This document shows, piece after piece, positions 62,311 through 64,000 of a stretch of DNA of 64,000 bases (within the stretch, counting starts at the first letter, position 1; each line of letters begins with the position of its first letter). Position numbers and translations under genes: made by a program. The notes under the pieces are model-generated. The model saw nothing but the letters and a program-made list of their open reading frames with translations, was not told the origin of the DNA and did not search any database. The stretch spans positions 317,501 through 381,500 of the forward strand of contig JAFEMH010001238.1 in NCBI GenBank assembly GCA_022495995.1, in the 5' to 3' direction. Source of the DNA: Adenophora triphylla var. japonica (Eukaryota; Streptophyta; Magnoliopsida; Asterales; Campanulaceae).

Positions 62311-64000
62311 TTTGTAGTTGTCGGTTGAGGTGGAGGTTCTGTAGGCTCCTGTAATGCAAGGATATATGCATATTGGTCTCGGATGGACCGGAAAGATTCT
62401 TACCTTTCTGCACCAGCTAGCAGATAAAGATTCCAAATAGATTTTTCAGATTTTAGTTATTTAACTGGACTTAGAGTGGTGGTGTCCACGTCTGTTCGTG
62501 TAAATGGCTGCTTGGTCATTTTGGTGGTGAGTTTATGTATGAGTATATGGTATATGGAAATATAGGGACATTTGTATGGATTTATATTTGAGATGGATGA
62601 ACTATTGGAGTGAACTTGTGTTTGACAAGTTGGGACCAAATCAGGTTTATGCAGAATCTGTTGCTAGTCAGCGAGGCTGTACTGTTTCTTCATTGTTGTA
62701 GAATTTTGATGAGTAACCTTGTGTGAACACATCTAGGCCTGTTGCAAATCTTCATTCTTAATTCTCCCTTGAATCGTGTCTCTAGGAGGAAAACGACTAT
62801 AAATCTGTCGACTGTCATAAAGGCTTTATGTCCATGGCCCTTTATTGTCTCAAGCCCCAAGTTGCTTGCAAGTGGTAGATGACTTTGTGAATAGGTTTGT
62901 GAGGCTGATCTCTTGATTTGAAGATGATCGAAGAAGACTCTCCTTTTTTAATTGAAAAGGATCGAATGATGTTCGATGACGAAGGTTGAAGAATAGTCTC
63001 CCTTTGTCCTTGATTTTTTTCTTAGTGACGCACCCTGGTTTTTGCCTAGACCGCCTTTCAGGTTTTCAATCTAGCGGACATCTCTTTTGCGTCTTTTTTT
63101 TCTTTTCTATGTTTGTTGAGGAGAGACGGACTCTATTATTTGGAAGGTGATTCAAGCATGGAGAAGTGTATTCTCTAATGATGAGAGTGATAAGCAAAGA
63201 GGAAAGCCACTAATGCAGATTTGATTATATTGAAGAGTTGAAGTATAGATTGACTGAGGGAGGAAAGGTTAGGAAGCCCCAGTTTTGATGCTTGGATTTC
63301 AAGAGTGTGTATGAGAGTGGCTAACAGGAAGCCCCTAAACTCAACAAGAAGAGCTATTTGGGTCAATGATCTAGAAAAGTTGTTCTACCTTTTAATGAAC
63401 TGTGCATCATCTAGAAATTTCTAAGTAAGTTTGAGAAGAAAGCCAATCATTATTATGACTTAAGGGTACAAATTTTTCTTGATACTGAAAGTCTTCTTCA
63501 CTTGCCGTAAGAGGATGTTGAGAAATCTTCATTTCTTTTGTTGCTATCACTTGACTCCTCTTCTTTGTGGGAGAGTCCTTCATGCATTTGAAGTTTTACC
63601 TTTGTTGTGGGGGTGATGAAAGCTTGAGAGTTTTTTTTATATATATATATACTCTCAAAGCTTTGAATTGAGTAGCCCCACTCTTCTTGGAATGAAGGTT
63701 GACATCAGCACCTTTGGCTTTCTTCGTTTGTTGACCTTTGACTTTCAGTAGGGGCCATGTTTAGCCCTTAAGCCTTCTAAGGATAACTTTCTTTTTAAAC
63801 TCGTTTAGAAGTTTCTATTTTTGCAATGATTTAGGGAATGGATGGTCCATTATTTTGTATGAATTAAATGATATTCATGAGGTAGAACAACCTTAGGGAG
63901 AGTGTTTAGGAAAAATGTCTTTGATTAATTGAGAAATTTAAAAACAGACTCGATAGTTTAGATGAAACAAACTAGAAGAGGTGAGGAGTACTGACAGAAC
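62311..64000 (-). other. Element 6 3' non-coding region
   Basis: Collinear with 32600-34450 of element 2, with small indels and a (TA)n tract at about 63637-63651. Nothing coding. Confidence 0.6.

Larger units (their letters stand above)
60840..64000 (-). mobile_element. Element 6: relative of element 2, truncated by element 4 and the window end
   Basis: LTR part 60840-61732 lacks its first roughly 135 bp because element 4 sits there; polypurine tract GCCGAGGGGCTC (minus) from 61733, hairpin 61819-61870, tandem repeats 62022-62310, and 3' non-coding region homologous to 32571-34450. The gag gene would lie beyond 64000. Confidence 0.88.

Noticed and set aside
1..64000. tRNA or rRNA genes
   Set aside because: No cloverleaf or rRNA sequence recognised; the tRNA-Arg-like strings are retrotransposon primer sites.

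Overview
This window is nuclear DNA of a flowering plant, probably a eudicot. It has two host genes with plant-only families (an MBS1/MBS2-type zinc-finger gene and a ROP-interactive CRIB protein gene), GT-AG introns, Stowaway and Tourist MITEs, and a very dense nest of LTR retrotransposons. Nothing in it is bacterial or viral. I cannot name the species.

Layout. 1-8.75 kb is gene-bearing: a truncated Tourist-like MITE (1-430), the intronless MBS gene (744-1064), several foldback and Stowaway MITEs (1.6-5.35 kb), a complete Tourist-like MITE with TAA target duplications (5468-6103), and a three-exon RIC gene on the minus strand (7844-6240). From 8.75 kb onward the window is almost entirely retrotransposon. 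A broken Ty1/Copia element on the minus strand (LTR and RNase H 8.75-9.48 kb, RT-integrase 11.83-13.59 kb, integrase remnant 40.13-40.24 kb) holds an inverted second Copia fragment (9.48-11.83 kb). It is also split by a huge Ty3/Gypsy Tat/Ogre-type element (element 1, 13588-40125, TSD ACGGT). The right-hand LTR of element 1 is itself split by a 7.7-kb gag-only Tat-type element (element 2, 30821-38497, TSD TCGCC). At 40244-49269 lie a diverged LTR, a truncated LTR and a plus-strand element without gag-pol (element 5). At 49270-60839 is a minus-strand Tat-type element with most of its gag-pol (element 4), and at 60840-64000 the 3' part of a relative of element 2 (element 6) that runs off the window.

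The Tat-type elements share a plan: a tRNA-Arg-type primer site beside the 5' LTR, gag-pol in sense, then in ANTISENSE a DUF7745-like ORF and an intron-containing plant-mobile-domain (PMD) ORF, then family-specific tandem repeats, a polypurine tract and the 3' LTR. The antisense DUF7745-like ORF of element 1 (518 aa) is intact although its gag-pol is shredded.

The most interesting signal is a set of short palindromes with a common core CGNNCG and family-specific arms: TCCGCGCGGA in element 1, GGTCCGTACGGACC in elements 4 and 5, TGTCGTGCGACA in the 41.9-kb LTR fragment, GGCCGGACGGCC in the 40.2-kb LTR, and TCTCGYRCGAGA in elements 2 and 6. In most families the palindrome nearest the TATA box ends its core 22-25 bp upstream of it in the LTR, and the same palindrome recurs at about the same distance before TATA-like sequences of the antisense PMD and DUF7745 ORFs. 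Two LTRs keep the same intervening sequence but carry different palindrome arms at the same places. This looks like a self-specific promoter operator shared by an element's LTR and its antisense genes. I know of no description of it, and the binding factor is unknown.
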